Source: Rugalucina vietnamica
Taxonomy: Eukaryota; Mollusca; Bivalvia; Lucinida; Lucinidae
Reading direction: 5' to 3'
Length of the DNA: 64,000 nt
NCBI GenBank assembly: GCA_964017185.1
Contig: OZ024876.1
Coordinates: 15,253,726 to 15,317,725 of the forward strand
The position numbers and the translations under genes were made by a program. Shown one piece after another: positions 1 through 11,235 of the stretch. Each line of letters opens with the position of its first letter. The first letter of the stretch is position 1. The notes beneath the pieces are model-generated. The model made no database searches and was not told the DNA's origin. It saw only the letters and a program-made list of their open reading frames with translations.

Positions 1-9
1 TATGCAATT

Positions 10-233
10 AAGCCTTCGCATGACGAAACCAACAATTCAGGTATTCGATCAGGCCCGACACAAACCGGCCTGTACAGTCGCTGAAGCTGGCTAGAACATT
101 GAAATTTTGGATATAGGTAGAAGAGGAATTGTACTATCCGTGTAGCGAAAACAAAGGCGATGGTCAGCTGCACAGCTGATTTGCGTCTTTGGTTTTGCAT
201 ATGCAGATTGTTGGTTTTCTGGTGCAGCGGCTC
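10..233 (+). mobile_element. Family A MITE, copy 1
   Basis: Diverged copy of the family described at 56449. The conserved blocks appear in order: a tract near 49 (CAGGCCCGACACAAACCGGC), CTGTACAGTC, GAATTGTACTATCCGTGTAG, a short palindrome AGCTGCACAGCT, TTTGCATATGCAG, and the terminal GCGGCTC. The left end is degraded. Confidence 0.6.
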
Positions 234-369
234 ATATTGTTTTGTACCGTGGCTTATTGTAAGATTGAGATATCCAACTTTCTGAATATTGGTAGAGGAT
301 TTGCCAGTTCAGTTTATTTATCCTTTGGGGTAGTTTATTCCTGATAGCTGTGGAAAAGTTAATCGGATC

Positions 370-965
370 CAAAGTCCCACTCCAAAAACCGAGGCGGAGA
401 AAAAACCTAAATTGAACTCCAGGTACTTATTTTTGGCCGCACCTCCATCACCATCGAACACTAAATGCATATCTTGACTTTATTAATACGATAACTATAT
501 GCAGTGGCATAAACATCTTAACTTTAATATTTACACTTCAAATTTCTGTGCGTGCGTGCACGCGCGCGTGTGCGTGTGTGTGTAGGTTTTATGACTCTGC
601 AGGTATGAACAAGTGTGTGCATGCACGTATGTATGAATACATGCATATATGCATGTATGCATGCATGCACGCACGCGTGTATGTATGTATGTATGTATGT
701 ATGTATGTATGTATGTATGTATGTATGTATGTATGTATGTATGTATCGCAGACTGAAACAAGAATCGTCGTCATAAAATGCATAAAAACGTACGAAGGTA
801 CTAATACAAAGAAATCAAATCGTAAGTCGAGCGTGCAGCTATTTCCCGATAGGAAGTCACTCACTTACCCGGACTTAAACTTAATATATGAAAACATACA
901 CAAGGTGCAAACAGAACAAAAATTCAACACCAAAACATAAAACTATTAGAACCACAACAGTCGTA
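370..965 (+). repeat. Dispersed repeat arm interrupted by a (TATG)n tract
   Basis: The ends of this interval (about 370-435 and 780-965) match, in order, the repeat arm at 11556-11765: CACTCCAAAAACCGAGG, CAGGTACTTAT, GCAGCTATTTCCC, ATGAAAACATACA and ACCACAACAG. About 350 bp between the two matching blocks, including the simple repeat at 678-746, is absent from the other copy, so it looks like an insertion or expansion. No protein is supported. Confidence 0.55.
678..746. repeat. (TATG)n microsatellite
   Basis: About 17 near-perfect tetramers, preceded by related ATGC/GTGC-rich sequence from about 548. Open frames with Tyr-Val-Cys-Met or Thr-Tyr-Ile-His periods on both strands are products of the repeat. 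Confidence 0.95.
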
Positions 966-977
966 TACTATATTTAA

Positions 978-1145
978 GAAATAATTTTACTTTACGGTGA
1001 ATTATCGTGATTAACGCGGGATGTTAGAGGGCAGATTGCGATGTATTAATTCACGACGGCGCAGCCGGAGTGAATTAAATATCGCATCTGCCTGACAACA
1101 TCACGCGTTAATCAAAGATAATTCACCGTAAAGTAAAATTATTTC
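978..1145. mobile_element. Foldback (hairpin) element
   Basis: A long imperfect palindrome: the left arm starting GAAATAATTTTACTTTACGG is matched by the reverse complement ending at 1145, with arms of about 75 bp around a centre GACGGCGCAGCCGGAG. A further ATTCTAACACGAC at 1146-1158 is repeated inverted near 1303-1315, so the full element may reach about 1317. No coding capacity; probably a non-autonomous foldback transposon. Confidence 0.75.
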
Positions 1146-1324
1146 GATTCTAACACGACTAATAAATAAATTCTTACATTTCAAGACTCATTCTCGGCGG
1201 ACAAGAATGTTTGTGTGCGACGTCACAAAAACGCCACCTTACGCGCGTTATTTTGTTTACAGTGAACGTTTCCATTAGGTTCAATGGGAAAGACGATAAC
1301 GTCGTGTTAGAATAATACAGTGGA

Positions 1325-1680
1325 GATAGCTAACAAGTTGTCCGTGCATTCGCGCGCGCCGTGCGTTGCCCACGCACGCTATACGCGGTCGTAAGCCACG
1401 CACTACTTCGCGAAATATGCGCGAGGAATTTTCAGCCAATGAGAAAGTAGTCTGAACTCGCGCAACCTTCGCATTTTTCGCGATGGGTTTTCAACCAATA
1501 GAAACTGCGAATCACTAGCGCGAAATCTTCGCAATTTTCCAATATTTTCGCGTTGGTTTTTCAACCAATGAGAAACGCGATAATATCTGCGTGGGTACAT
1601 GTGACCAGCGCACGAAATCGGCCAGCCAATCAAAAGTGCGTTGGCATTTACGCACGATAGACCACGCCCTCTATCGACAG
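1325..1680. repeat. CpG-rich tandem repeat of about 65 bp
   Basis: Three diverged units share TTTTCAACCAATGAGAAA-like and CGCGAAAT/TTCGC blocks (about 1425, 1485 and 1550). CpG is far denser than in the flanks. It could be the subterminal region of a DNA transposon or a CCAAT-box-rich regulatory stretch; the sequence does not decide. The short reverse-strand frame here has no recognisable protein. Confidence 0.55.
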
Positions 1681-1721
1681 ACCCTCCATGTGACCCTTCC
1701 CACCATATTTCCTCGGATCAG

Positions 1722-1889
1722 TAAATATTTGCATTAAAAATATCATTAAATAGATCTATCTTGACAAAACAAGACACTTCTTTTTAATCGACACAGTATT
1801 TCAAATCAATAGTTCAGAAAAATGTGCCGGGTATTGTGTTGAAGAAAATACTGCAGAATCCGGACAATGCAGTTGTGCATGGTGCAGTT

Positions 1890-1923
<34 letters not shown>

Positions 1924-2240
1924 TGGGTAAAATGCTCACCATTTTTCCTCATTTGTCAACTTTTAAAATAATACTTTTTTTCACATAAATATTTGCATTA
2001 AAAATATTATTAAATATCTTGACAAAACAAGACACTTCTTTTTAATCGACACAGTATGTCAAATCAATAGTTCAGAAAAATGTGCCGGGTATTGTGTTGA
2101 AGAAAATACTGCAGAATCCGGACAATGCAGTTGTGCATGGTGCAGTTGCAAAAAAAAAAAAAAAAAAAAAAAATGCTCACCATTTTTCCTCATTTGTCAA
2201 CTTAATAATACTTTTCTTTTCTTTTCACATACATGTAAAT
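1722..2240. repeat. 258-bp tandem duplication containing poly-A
   Basis: Two nearly identical units: GACAAAACAAGACACTTC begins at 1763 and again at 2021. Each unit ends in a poly-A run (about 1891-1921 and 2151-2172) followed by ATGCTCACCATTTTTCCTC. Differences are few, so the duplication is recent. Confidence 0.9.
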
Positions 2241-2962
2241 GTACAATTTGCTAAGTGAAAGTTGCATTTTAAACAACTTAGCTTTTCTTTTATTTACCCC
2301 TTTGAAGATGAGCTTTGAAGATATGCATTTTGATGAAATTCTCCGTTTAATATCCGAAACACATGAAATATCACATGTTTAAAATAATGTTAAAATTCCG
2401 TCACCTTAAATTCATATTCTGCATGCACATGCCTTTACAATATTCAAGCTAATGAAACCCTGGGTAAGACATTGGCCCCGTCCAAAAATAAAAAACAAAA
2501 AAAAAAAACACACACACACCTTTGTGTGTGATTTTATTTTTCGTTATCTTGAAAGACATTGGGCGGCCATGGGCTTTTGAAAGTTATACAAGGCTTTGAT
2601 ATTTTGATTGACTTTACCGGGACAGCAATCGGTATGTGTCTGATTTTAGTACGTGTACATGTGCATCCTGGTCCAAGCAATGCTAGCTAAAACCATCAGC
2701 TCCTTTTGTCGTAAAGGGCATTTTGTCGTTAAGGGTCTCTTAAATCCGTCAATGATCACCATACCCCACGGGCATATGAGAGTAAAGTACGTTTTATTGT
2801 CAATACTGTCAAAACATTGGGGCTTTGAAGTTGCAGGGCACATCTTTTATTTTAGATCCGCGGTATTTGTTTGTTCTTCCATAAATCAAACAGATATAAT
2901 CGAACAAGAGCTCTATGAAAATAAAGCAAAAATGAACATTCCTTATTTATTCATTTCTTTCA
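2241..2962. other. No gene seen
   Basis: AT-rich sequence with a short (CA)n at about 2508-2518. An open frame starting at 2653 runs into the family A copy at 2963 and has no recognisable domain. Confidence 0.5.
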
Positions 2963-3166
2963 ACCGCATCATGAGAAAAACAACAATGTGGTTTCTGAAC
3001 AGGTCTTACACAAACCGAGTTGTAAAAGCACAGAAAATCCATAGAGGCTGCAAATTTTGGATTTTTAAGGAATTGTACTATTCGTGCAGCCAAAACAAAG
3101 GCGCCGATAAGCTTCGCGGTCACTTTGTTTTCGCGTATGTATGTTGTTTTTCTCATGATGTGGCTT
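2963..3166 (+). mobile_element. Family A MITE, copy 2
   Basis: Starts CCGCATCATGAGAAAAAC and ends TCTCATGATGTGGCT, giving visible terminal inverted repeats. Internally it carries GGAATTGTACTATTCGTG and CAAAACAAAGGCGCC. It is the source of most of an apparent 187-residue frame at 2653-3216. Confidence 0.7.
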
Positions 3167-3280
3167 ATTTATTTATTTATTTATTTTCGAAAAAAGAAGC
3201 CCCGATCAAATACTAATAACTGAGTTTGTTTGTGTGAAAATGATGTTAATGTTGCACTCATGTCAATGTCTTGCTCAATG

Positions 3281-3400
3281 ACCAAATACGGTGCCGGCAG
3301 TGGGGATCGAACCCAGGGGCTCTCGTTTCAGAGCCCTATGCTCCACCACAACCCCACCGTGCTCCACTGGCTTCCACTGGTACCGAATGCAGGCGAAAAA
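3281..3400 (-). mobile_element. tRNA-derived SINE fragment
   Basis: On the minus strand the sequence reads GGGTTCGATCCCCACTGCC, a good RNA polymerase III B box and T-arm, preceded by GGAGCATAGGGCTCTGA. An A-box half is weak, so this is a SINE head or a decayed tRNA-like fragment rather than a functional tRNA. Confidence 0.45.
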
Positions 3401-4042
3401 ATAAAATCTACACGGCTATATTTTTTCTTCATTTCTCTTCGCATTCTTCTTATAATTCTTCTTTACCACTTGATCCCTTTATTCGGCTAATGAAGGTTTT
3501 AAACAAAGCTTTATTAATTTATTAATTAGTATAATCAGGACAGAATGATCGCTATATAGCATATAACACGCCGGGTGGAGACTCGCTTTCGTTGAAAAAA
3601 AAAAAAATAAAAATAAAATAAAACAAAAAAATCGCTCGAATGGTGTTATTTTTACATTGTGAACAAAGCTGCTAGAAAGTTAACTGTGTACTTTCGTACT
3701 CGCTTGTACACTTACAGATGAAAATGATTTCACTAATTGAGGTGGTGATCTCGCGCGCACAAAACTGTCACCCATGGAAACAAGGAAGTCTTGTTGCTTA
3801 TTCTTTCACATTTTTAATTATAACGAGCATTTAATAAAAAGAATCAAACATTATTGCAAGATTTTTCCATATACGCACATCATAGCCGAACATGCAACAT
3901 AAGATAGATCTCACATACAATGTGGTTTCATTCTTGTAGAGTCCCAACAAATCGAACCAAGACCCACAACTTTTGCACATGGAAAATTTACTTTTGTATT
4001 TTTTCTATGAATTGTGTTTAAATCAAGTATCTTAAAATAATT
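3401..4042. other. No gene seen
   Basis: AT-rich with an A-rich tract at 3595-3632. Nothing coding recognised. Confidence 0.5.
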
Positions 4043-4277
4043 TAGCCGCGACACGAGAAAGCCGGTCTTCGGGGTCTCTGATAAGGTGCGACACAAACCG
4101 GCCTGTACGGGCATGGAAGCAGGCTAGAAGTTTGAAAGTTATGATTTACGTAGAGGAGGAATTATTCTATCTGTGAAGCAAAAACCAAAGGGACAGATCA
4201 GCTGTGCAGTAACTGCAGAGCTGACCTGCGGCTTTGTTTTCGCATATGCAAAATCCGGTTTTATATCGATGCGGCTC
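4043..4277 (+). mobile_element. Family A MITE, copy 3
   Basis: Well preserved: AGCCGCGACACGAGAAAGCC at the left, CGATGCGGCTC at the right, with the internal palindrome AGCTGTGCAGTAACTGCAGAGCT (4200-4222). Confidence 0.8.
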
Positions 4278-4934
4278 ATTAAAAACGTTGATTTTTCTGC
4301 TGAATTCAGCAACTGACTGATCAGCACGCTGAAATGCTGAACTGCTGACTTTTTTTATTGATTTTTTGTTGTTGTTGTTGTTCACCAGTTTTGATCGTTG
4401 TTAAACAAATGCAAATGGTGATTTTATGTATTTGATAACATCTTTCAGTGTCTTTGTCCGTGTACGACCATTTAGAAACTTGACAGTCGTTTGCTGATGT
4501 GCTGATTTGAATTAAATTAGCTATGATGTATTGAAATACTTCAAAAGTATTCAAGCTGTTATGTTTTTGGTATAGTTCCTGCAGTTTCATATATGTATGC
4601 ATGTGAACATTTTGATACGCTATCGCGCAGTCTGATCACATCACCGTAATTCGAGATAATTACGTTTTGCTTAGCTTAGTAAGAAATCAAAACTTTCCAC
4701 AGTGGATATGGTTTCATATGCTGTGTTGTGCTCTACTTGGTCAGAATTATCACAGAAAAATGTAGAATGAGCTGTCCGGTCTGGGTTCGATTAGAAATGC
4801 ATGAACCAATTGAAGAAATTGAAAAATACTGCAAGACGGGCTTTCCGGATATGTCAGTTCTAAAAAAAAAAAAAAACAAAAAAAAACAAAAACAAAAAAA
4901 AAAAAAAACGTTTTAACATAAAAACAAGAAACGG
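4278..4934. other. No gene seen; A-rich tract
   Basis: Contains a run of A with scattered C at 4862-4908. Small frames crossing it encode only Lys-rich or Phe-rich low complexity. Confidence 0.5.
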
Positions 4935-5030
4935 GTGCGGGTGTTTGTTTGATTGATTTGTGGTTTGGCGTCCCAGTCAACAGCTATGGCCATGTGGGAA
5001 TGTTGCCTCCATTGTCTGAAACTTTTACTC
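4935..5030 (-). mobile_element. SINE body fragment
   Basis: GGTTTGGCGTCCCAGTCAAC and AGCTATGGCCATGTGGGAATG match the body of the SINE-like pieces at 37541 and 39362. No tRNA-like head is present. Confidence 0.45.
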
Positions 5031-5544
5031 ATTATAAGAATTATAACGACCCGAGTACACAACTGATGCTTACATGTATATGTATAAATGGATTGGCCTG
5101 AACCACTTTTCCTGGGCAGGCTCAGACTTCTTGGTAATCAGATGGTCACCCTATCAATTTCTCACGACTGGAATTGGCGCGGACTCATATTTTCACAAAC
5201 CACTTATTGTTTTCTGAAGGACGGTTTTCCTATCACTCAGTCAACCAACTGCCATGCGGCGGTAACTTAATTTGTAATATGACGCGTGTTGATCATTAAT
5301 CGATTACCACACTTCTGTCGATAGCTGATTTTGTGAATGTGTGTAGTTGCGAAAAGGCGCGAATGTCATAATTTTTCATATTTTTTTCAACAATGACACA
5401 GGGGTAACGCTAGGGGGCCCGCTCTCCACAGTGCTGTCCATATGTTTCATTTATAACACCAACGATGATTATGGCGAACCATTGACAATCAATTTAATTG
5501 ATATATCTATAGCTGTATACTCATGTATGCAAACATGAATGATG

Positions 5545-5548
5545 TTGA

Positions 5549-5592
<44 letters not shown>

Positions 5593-5625
5593 ATGACTGA
5601 ATGAATGAATGAATAAATGAATGAA
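5545..5625. repeat. (GAAA)n then (AATG)n microsatellite
   Basis: About 12 GAAA units followed by several TGAA/AATG units to about 5625. Confidence 0.9.
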
Positions 5626-5997
5626 TACGATTGTTTCCAATTGTTTCAAACATACAAAAAGTAACGCTTTCTTTTCAAATGAATGAATGAAGTGGGAAGT
5701 TCTTTCTACATTTACCATTTTTTTCTGAAACACAATCATGTAGGTTTGTCATAGACTTTAATTTCTGAGAAAAAGGTAGCTGTTCATTGCGAAAATGCGT
5801 TTATTGCCCCTTAGGTAGTCGCTATAGCAATTAGATACATGTAGCTGTTTAGTGCAACCAGTTATATATATGATACACTTTTATTTTATGGCCTACAGTA
5901 GTCGCCTATTGTAAAGGTATGAAGCAGAGACCTCCATGCACCTCCATATATTTGTGTAAGGACAATATTAGCTAAATAACATTGGTGTCTTATTCAA

Positions 5998-6164
5998 GCA
6001 ATATACATGTACACGCGTGTCATTCATTGGCTACCGTGAAAATTTACACCTACATATTAAAGGTGCTCTGCCTTCGTACTATCAAAACATTTGGTAGTTG
6101 CACAGGTGTCATCTTGATGCAATATACATGTACACGCGTGTCATTCAATGGCTACCGTGAAAAT
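5998..6164. repeat. 47-bp direct repeat, 120 bp apart
   Basis: GCAATATACATGTACACGCG through GGCTACCGTGAAAATT occurs at about 5998 and again at about 6118 with a single difference, separated by unique sequence. Confidence 0.85.
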
Positions 6165-6395
6165 TCCTATGTGTGTAGACAGAACTCGCGGCTTTAAGTT
6201 TTATAAAAGTAATATATATATAATATATGGCGGCGCATCAAACATGATACAAGTCTTTGATACTTTGATAGTAAAAACTATGTCGCATATGATCTTTCAA
6301 GTTGTAAAATAAAGACGGCGCGTGTCAAAGCGCTGTTGAGTTATACTTGTGCGTGTCTCTCACACGGTTCTTTAAACTTTATTACCAAGGTGTTA

Positions 6396-6658
6396 TTTAT
6401 TTATTTATTTATTTATTTTGATTCAGTTTTACGTCCCTTTCAAGCTTTTTCACTCATATCGAGACGAATCAATCGGTAGGTGGGGCGAAAACCGGAGTGC
6501 CCGGGGGAAAACCACCTGGCACACCCGCAAGCAGAACATGGCTTGTCTCACATATGAATTCGTGCCCCGTGCGAGGCGCGAACCCACATCGGTGAGATGA
6601 TCGAATGATCAAGAGCACTGAAGTCAGCGACCTTAACCACTCGGCCACGGGGGCCGCC
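6396..6658 (-). mobile_element. tRNA-derived SINE, full or nearly full length
   Basis: Read on the minus strand, a tRNA-Ser/Leu-like head comes first, with A box GTGGCCGAGTGGTTAAGGTC near 6651-6632 and a B-box-like GGGTTCGCGCCTCGC near 6580. A body of about 150 bp follows and ends in an (AAAT)n tail, seen on the plus strand as (TTTA)n at 6394-6418. Head, body and simple tail in this order are diagnostic of a SINE. Bivalves carry several such families; I cannot name this one. Confidence 0.8.
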
Positions 6659-6770
6659 GTGTTATTTATTACCTTTTACACCTTTCAGTAGCAAAATGCC
6701 GCTGTCTTGCCAATTCAAGACTACAATAGTCTTTACGATGAAAGAAATTCCGGCAAGTTATTTCTTCTTC

Positions 6771-6773
<3 letters not shown>

Positions 6774-6833
<60 letters not shown>
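6774..6833. repeat. (TTA)n microsatellite
   Basis: About 20 perfect trinucleotides. The poly-isoleucine frame on the minus strand is an artefact of it. Confidence 0.97.
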
Positions 6834-6834
<1 letters not shown>

Positions 6835-6925
6835 TCATGTGACGGTAATATGGATAAAGCAATTAATGTAAAAGTTTGGTCAAAATCTTGAACATATGCA
6901 ATTGTCAAAAATTTGATCTTTCTTT

Positions 6926-6980
6926 TTTATTTCTTTTCTTTTCTTTTTTTTCCTTTTCTTTTTCTTTTCATTTATCTATT
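6926..6980. repeat. Pyrimidine-rich TTTTC tract
   Basis: Imperfect repeats of TTTTCT on the plus strand. No coding meaning. Confidence 0.7.
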
Positions 6981-7074
6981 TCATTTAAATGATTTTAGGA
7001 AGAAAATATTCTATATTGCAACTTATCTCGGATCCAATTTTGGATCCGATAACTTATCGATGCATTTATTTGAC

Positions 7075-7385
7075 CTAACGCGAAGGGAGCCACACTATTG
7101 GCCCAAATACCCACGCGGTTACTGCAGTGCCATTTGATTGGATAAAAGCTTTCCTGCGTGTACCTGCGTGTACCTGCGTTGGCTTCGCGGGTATAAACAG
7201 ATAATATGATTGGTGTTTGACTACCTGCGCAGACATTGCGAATTGATAATATGATTTGATTGGTTTATAATGATACTTTCGCGAAACTCGCGAAGCAACG
7301 CAGGTACTAATGCGATAATTCCCCACGCGCGGGTCTCGCACGTACAACGCAAGGCACCTGCGAAAGTGGTAAACTTTTAAGAAAT
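7075..7385. repeat. CpG-rich repeat-like segment
   Basis: Contains CCTGCGTGTA in tandem (about 7154-7178), duplicated AATATGATT blocks (about 7204 and 7247) and CGCGAAACTCGCGAAG. Composition is like 1325-1680. Probably transposon end sequence; no gene recognised. Confidence 0.4.
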
Positions 7386-8438
7386 CTCCACTGTATATAC
7401 AAAAAAACATCGATGGCTACATAATTATTGCTTGAAATGTTAGTCCGATTGTAATATATACAAAATGATAATGACATTGATATCACAAAAATATACACAA
7501 CGAACATTCAGACCATGTCAAAAGTCAGTAACAAACTAAAGGTACTCTCCCATTAACAATGGAATGGGAGGTAGTGTCGCGTGATCTAGTCTGGAAAGAC
7601 AGAAGAATCTTGATATGTTCACTAAATTAAAGTTATGCAAAAAGTTAATTGTATGCATTTTATCTATTTTCGTTGTAGTCACACTTTACACACAACGATT
7701 TCATTGTTTCACAAATATTGAGCTGCGTTCAGTTATTGATATACCCAAGTAATATTTAGAAATAAATTGACAGCTCTTCTTGTATTTGAACATTCGTCAC
7801 CGGCAAGAAATGGACAAATGGAGGAATTTGTTTTAAATGTATTTTGTTAAATATTATGGTAAACAGTTACTATGTATATAAAACATCCAAATCTTATGAT
7901 GCTTAATGCCTAATTTGATAACATAATTTATGAAGCCCAATTTTCATTTTTTTTCTCAGAAAAGTAGCCGATATTCAAGTTTCAAAGATTCCACAAAGAA
8001 ACATGGTATAAAACGGTTTGTAATTTGTAATTTTGTTTATAATTTTTGAAAGAATAACAATTTTTTATACCTTGAGATTTTTATACCTCTCAATTTACTT
8101 GAGAATACCCCAGTTTTACTATTATAAAAGTGAGGCCGCATATGTTTCATAGACATTACTATCCTGATGCTTGCAAACAATATTATCACAAAACACTTAA
8201 AACCAAGACAATAAAGTATTGGTTTATGAAATGACTTCACATAATTCCTTTATAATGAGACTGTTGTTTATCGTGCTGCCATAAAACCAAGAAATATTTC
8301 ACTGCAGTTTTATGGTATGGTATAAAACGCATTCGGAGTGTGATATGGAATAGCAGCAAGACTATTAAAATGAAACAAAGATTATATCGCTGCATAAGAT
8401 CTCAAGCCGTATGTTTATACCATAGTTATTGGGCAATA
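7386..8438. other. No gene seen
   Basis: AT-rich sequence with no recognisable protein or RNA gene on either strand. Confidence 0.5.
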
Positions 8439-8694
8439 CGAAAACTTGCCCATGCAATATACAGAGATTTTATAGCTGTAAAAAATGAAAATTTTCAGCA
8501 GAAAAAAAAAAATGATATTTTTCTTATTTTTGCTCAAAACATAAATTGCCGAGGCGGCTCTAACGAGTACCCACAATCAATATTTTGCAGCAAAAATAAG
8601 AAGAAAAAAAAGGTATACCCCTGCATGCCCAGTTTTTCTATATAAAAGTGGGATTTCAAAGATAAGGGGGTATACATATAACGGACATGTTTTC
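8439..8694 (+). mobile_element. Family B MITE, copy 1
   Basis: Family B is defined here by terminal inverted repeats: left CGAAAACTTGCCCATGCAAT and right ACGGACATGTTTTC, whose reverse complement GAAAACATGTCCGT matches the left end. Between them is an inner inverted repeat, TTATTTTTGCTCAAAACATA on one side and its complement on the other. In this copy the centre of the inner palindrome is deleted. After it come GGTATACCCCTGCATGCCC and TATATAAAAGTGGG. Length about 255 bp; no coding capacity. Confidence 0.8.
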
Positions 8695-8880
8695 CTGATG
8701 CTGATGAAAATGTCACGTCAGGGGATGAAATAAACCGGGGGAGTAGTCCCTAGCAATTGCGCAAACACGCTCGTGCAATATCAATATTTTTATAGCTGCA
8801 AATGCATTTTTTGATTTCATTAGAAATTGTTAATAACCAGATTTTTATTCACTTTGGCGAGACGGATTCATTTGTTTATG

Positions 8881-9989
8881 TCATGTTCTTAAGCGTCCAA
8901 TAAACGTTTTTTCTGGAATCCGCATAAGCTCACAATCTGATTTTGGCACTTGGAATTCTGAATTCCATTTTGATGCTTTGATTATCAACTTTTCAGTGTC
9001 TGTCCCTGTTTGGATGCAAAAAGCCCTTAGCTGTTGCAAAACACTTCGAAAATATCTTACTTCGTCTTGAAATCCAGGTCCCTCTGCTTGCACTTTCTGA
9101 TCAAGTACTTGGGAAAAGAAATTGTATATTGCATAATCCAAAAAGCAAGTATGTTTGTGTTTTATCTTTTGTTTCTCTGTTAAATTTACTGTTAGATGTT
9201 GACGAGTATTGGTCGGAATGTGCACAATATCTGCCATCTGCCAACCTAGATATCGCTTCATCAGAACTAAAGACTCTTCGAATCGCTCCAATACTAAAAC
9301 TAACCGAAACTCGTTGTCAAGAAATTCCAACCTTTCCTGAATTTTTTCGATGTCAGACTCACGAGTAGTCGTTTTAAATCCGAAATCTTTTCCCATGGCA
9401 TTTTTCGTTTGCGAAAAGAATTTTTTATCGTATTTCTCGGGGTGATCAATAAGGTTCTCTATTAAATGATTTTCTGAATTGACAGTAGATATCGAGTGTT
9501 CCCATTGCTACGATAATAATATGCGGCGGAAATCATGCGGTCAAGGGGTTCACGAACTATGTCAATATTGACTTTGTCGTGGGACAGTATTTCATCAAAT
9601 AAACCCTTGTAAAATGCCTTGATATGAACGGCAAGTATGTCATAATGACCGCCCCTTTTTACAGGCAGAGTATTAACAGAATTTCTGTACAAGTTTCTAG
9701 ATTTAGGAATCACGAACGTTAGATTTAGTTTCAAACCGAACCGGAAGAGCATGTTTTGCATCGTTGTACTCCGGCCTTATGTACTTTCAGAAATCCAATA
9801 TGGCTGACTTCGGCATTGGTTGTGTCAGTATTGTTCTCAATACCATTATATAAGGCTCCTAACTTAGAATCCAGTGAATAATTGGTGAAATCTTGTTCGG
9901 CGAAGCCCTTAATTAAGAGTAGTCCTTTTTCAGTGCCCTGTAAGTCATGCGACAAAAGAAGGACTAAACCCATGGATACAACAATTGTT
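8881..9989 (-). pseudogene. Galactose-3-O-sulfotransferase-like gene body with two frameshifts
   Basis: The encoded protein resembles Golgi enzymes that move sulfate from PAPS to the 3-OH of galactose on glycolipids and glycans (Gal3ST/cerebroside sulfotransferase family). Reading down from a splice acceptor TTTCTCTTTCAG (exon begins at 9989): a hydrophobic type II anchor TIVVSMGLVLLLSH; a stem; the 5'-phosphosulfate loop GFLKVHKAG; then, in a second frame, QNMLFRFGLKLNLTFVIP, KRGGHYDILAVH, the 3'-phosphate-binding IDIVREPLDRMISAAYYY; then, in a third frame, FRLVLVLERFEESLVLMKRY and the C-terminus ending GRLRT at 8881. A one-base loss near 9757 breaks the frame just after HKAG, and another near 9475 breaks it after the NGNTRYLLS segment. 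No stop lies elsewhere in the joined path. About 370 codons are present, with an upstream exon outside this block. Either a recent pseudogene or two assembly errors in one gene; identity is secure, brokenness less so. Confidence 0.8.
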
Positions 9990-10191
9990 CTGAAAGAGAA
10001 AAATAAATAATGTTGCAACATTGAGATTACAAATAGTTACGGGAAACACTTAAATAAATAAATCTTACAGATGGTCACTCAAAAGACATCGCTGTATTGA
10101 AGTTCACTGAAGATGACTATGTATATATGTCCACTAGTTTTGTAGTGAGGAACGCGGCTTTGCGCACAACTGGGGCATAAGACAAAAGAAA

Positions 10192-10325
10192 CATTCGACG
10201 GCAATATCAATAATTCTGGAAGAGTGTGTCTCGCTAACCGAGGCGGTTCAAACGTGTACCCACAATCTATGTTTTGAGCAAAAGTAAGAAAAATAAAATT
10301 AATTTTATTTTTGCATATTGTTTCA
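10192..10325 (+). mobile_element. Family B fragment, copy 2
   Basis: Only the middle survives: CGAGGCGGTTCAAACGTG, TACCCACAATCTATGTTTTG and AGCAAAAGTAAGAAAAAT. Both termini are missing. Confidence 0.65.
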
Positions 10326-10478
10326 TGTAAAAACAAAATGGCTGCCTAAACAGCCCTTGTAGCCTTTTCAGAGACAAAATGCTTTAAGTGATGGATGAGA
10401 AAAATAATCAATGATGGTGTTGAGGCCTCAAAACGGAAATCTCAGGCTCGTTTTCAGATTATTCGAGTCTCATCCTCT

Positions 10479-10733
10479 GCAGGGCCTCGATAATATAATC
10501 ATTTTGATTCCAAAAATGAAATGAAAGCATGTTGTGGTAGCTAATTTTATGTGTACAGTCATTTTCAAGAAAATCGGCCGCCATCTTGGCGGCCATCTTG
10601 GATTTCTCGGACCGCACCATGATTTCAGCCAATCACCCTCGATTTTCTTGCACCTCAGATATGTCTCTAACCATTTATGGAAAAATTTTCTCTGGACCTC
10701 TCGTGCACACGAATGACCCCTCACTGCTGACGT
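10479..10733 (+). repeat. About 255-bp direct repeat, left copy
   Basis: Nearly identical to 16216-16452 in the same orientation: ATAATCATTTTGA, GCATGTTGTGGTAGCTAATT, GGCCGCCATCTTGGCGGCCA, TTTCTCGGACCGCACCATGA and CTCTCGTGCACACGAATGAC. A shorter, more diverged third copy is at 15690-15800. The frames on both strands are conserved between copies only because the DNA is. Probably part of a larger transposon; no known protein. Confidence 0.85.
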
Positions 10734-10802
10734 AAGAAACAAACTGAACTCATTTGGTGATCCATACCAGTCTGAATACATAATTAACCATAATGTTAAA
10801 TT

Positions 10803-10925
10803 CTTAATTAGGTGGCAGTCCCCAGGGCCAAGTGGTCAAGAGCATTGATATTTCATTACCGCGTTTGATCATATTCCATTACCGCGTTTGATCATTCAAT
10901 CATCTCGCCGCTGTGCAAGACTAAA
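10803..10925 (+). mobile_element. SINE head fragment with 18-bp duplication
   Basis: CCAGGGCCAAGTGGTCAAGA resembles the tRNA-Ser/Leu-like A-box region of the SINE at 6396, and GATCATTCAATCATCTCGCC matches its next segment. ATTACCGCGTTTGATCAT occurs twice (about 10855 and 10879). Confidence 0.5.
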
Positions 10926-10974
10926 AGAATCTATGATGGGATTGAAATCTCAGGCAAGTTTTCAGATTATTCAT

Positions 10975-11235
10975 TTATTTATATTCGGGGTGCAACTGTT
11001 TCCTTCACTGTCATTCATTATTGATATAATGCTTAGAAAACACTATTTAAACTTTAATTAGTCGTTAGGCTAAATCACTAAGTTCTTTTAAAGGCTTTAT
11101 TCTGACCCTGATGTCTGATAAAAGTGCCTCAAAAGTGGGTGGGGTAAACAGACCCTTTCGACAAAAATAACCATTTAGCTTGATTAAGTTGTCACAACTT
11201 GCTTCTAATTAGTTATTCTGACATAAAATATTTAG
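10975..11235 (+). repeat. Inverted repeat arm (partner 15840-16110)
   Basis: Contains GTTTCCTTCACTGTCATTCA, TGCTTAGAAAACACTATTTA, CTGATGTCTGATAAAAGTGC, GTGGGTGGGGTAAACAGACC and CAACTTGCTTCTAATTAG. All occur as reverse complements at 15840-16110 and, more diverged, at 15300-15560. The arm is about 250 bp and 4.6-5 kb from its partners. Confidence 0.85.

Noticed and set aside
2653-3216. 187-residue ORF on the plus strand
   Set aside because: Its second half is a family A MITE and the first half has no domain; no splice or conservation evidence.
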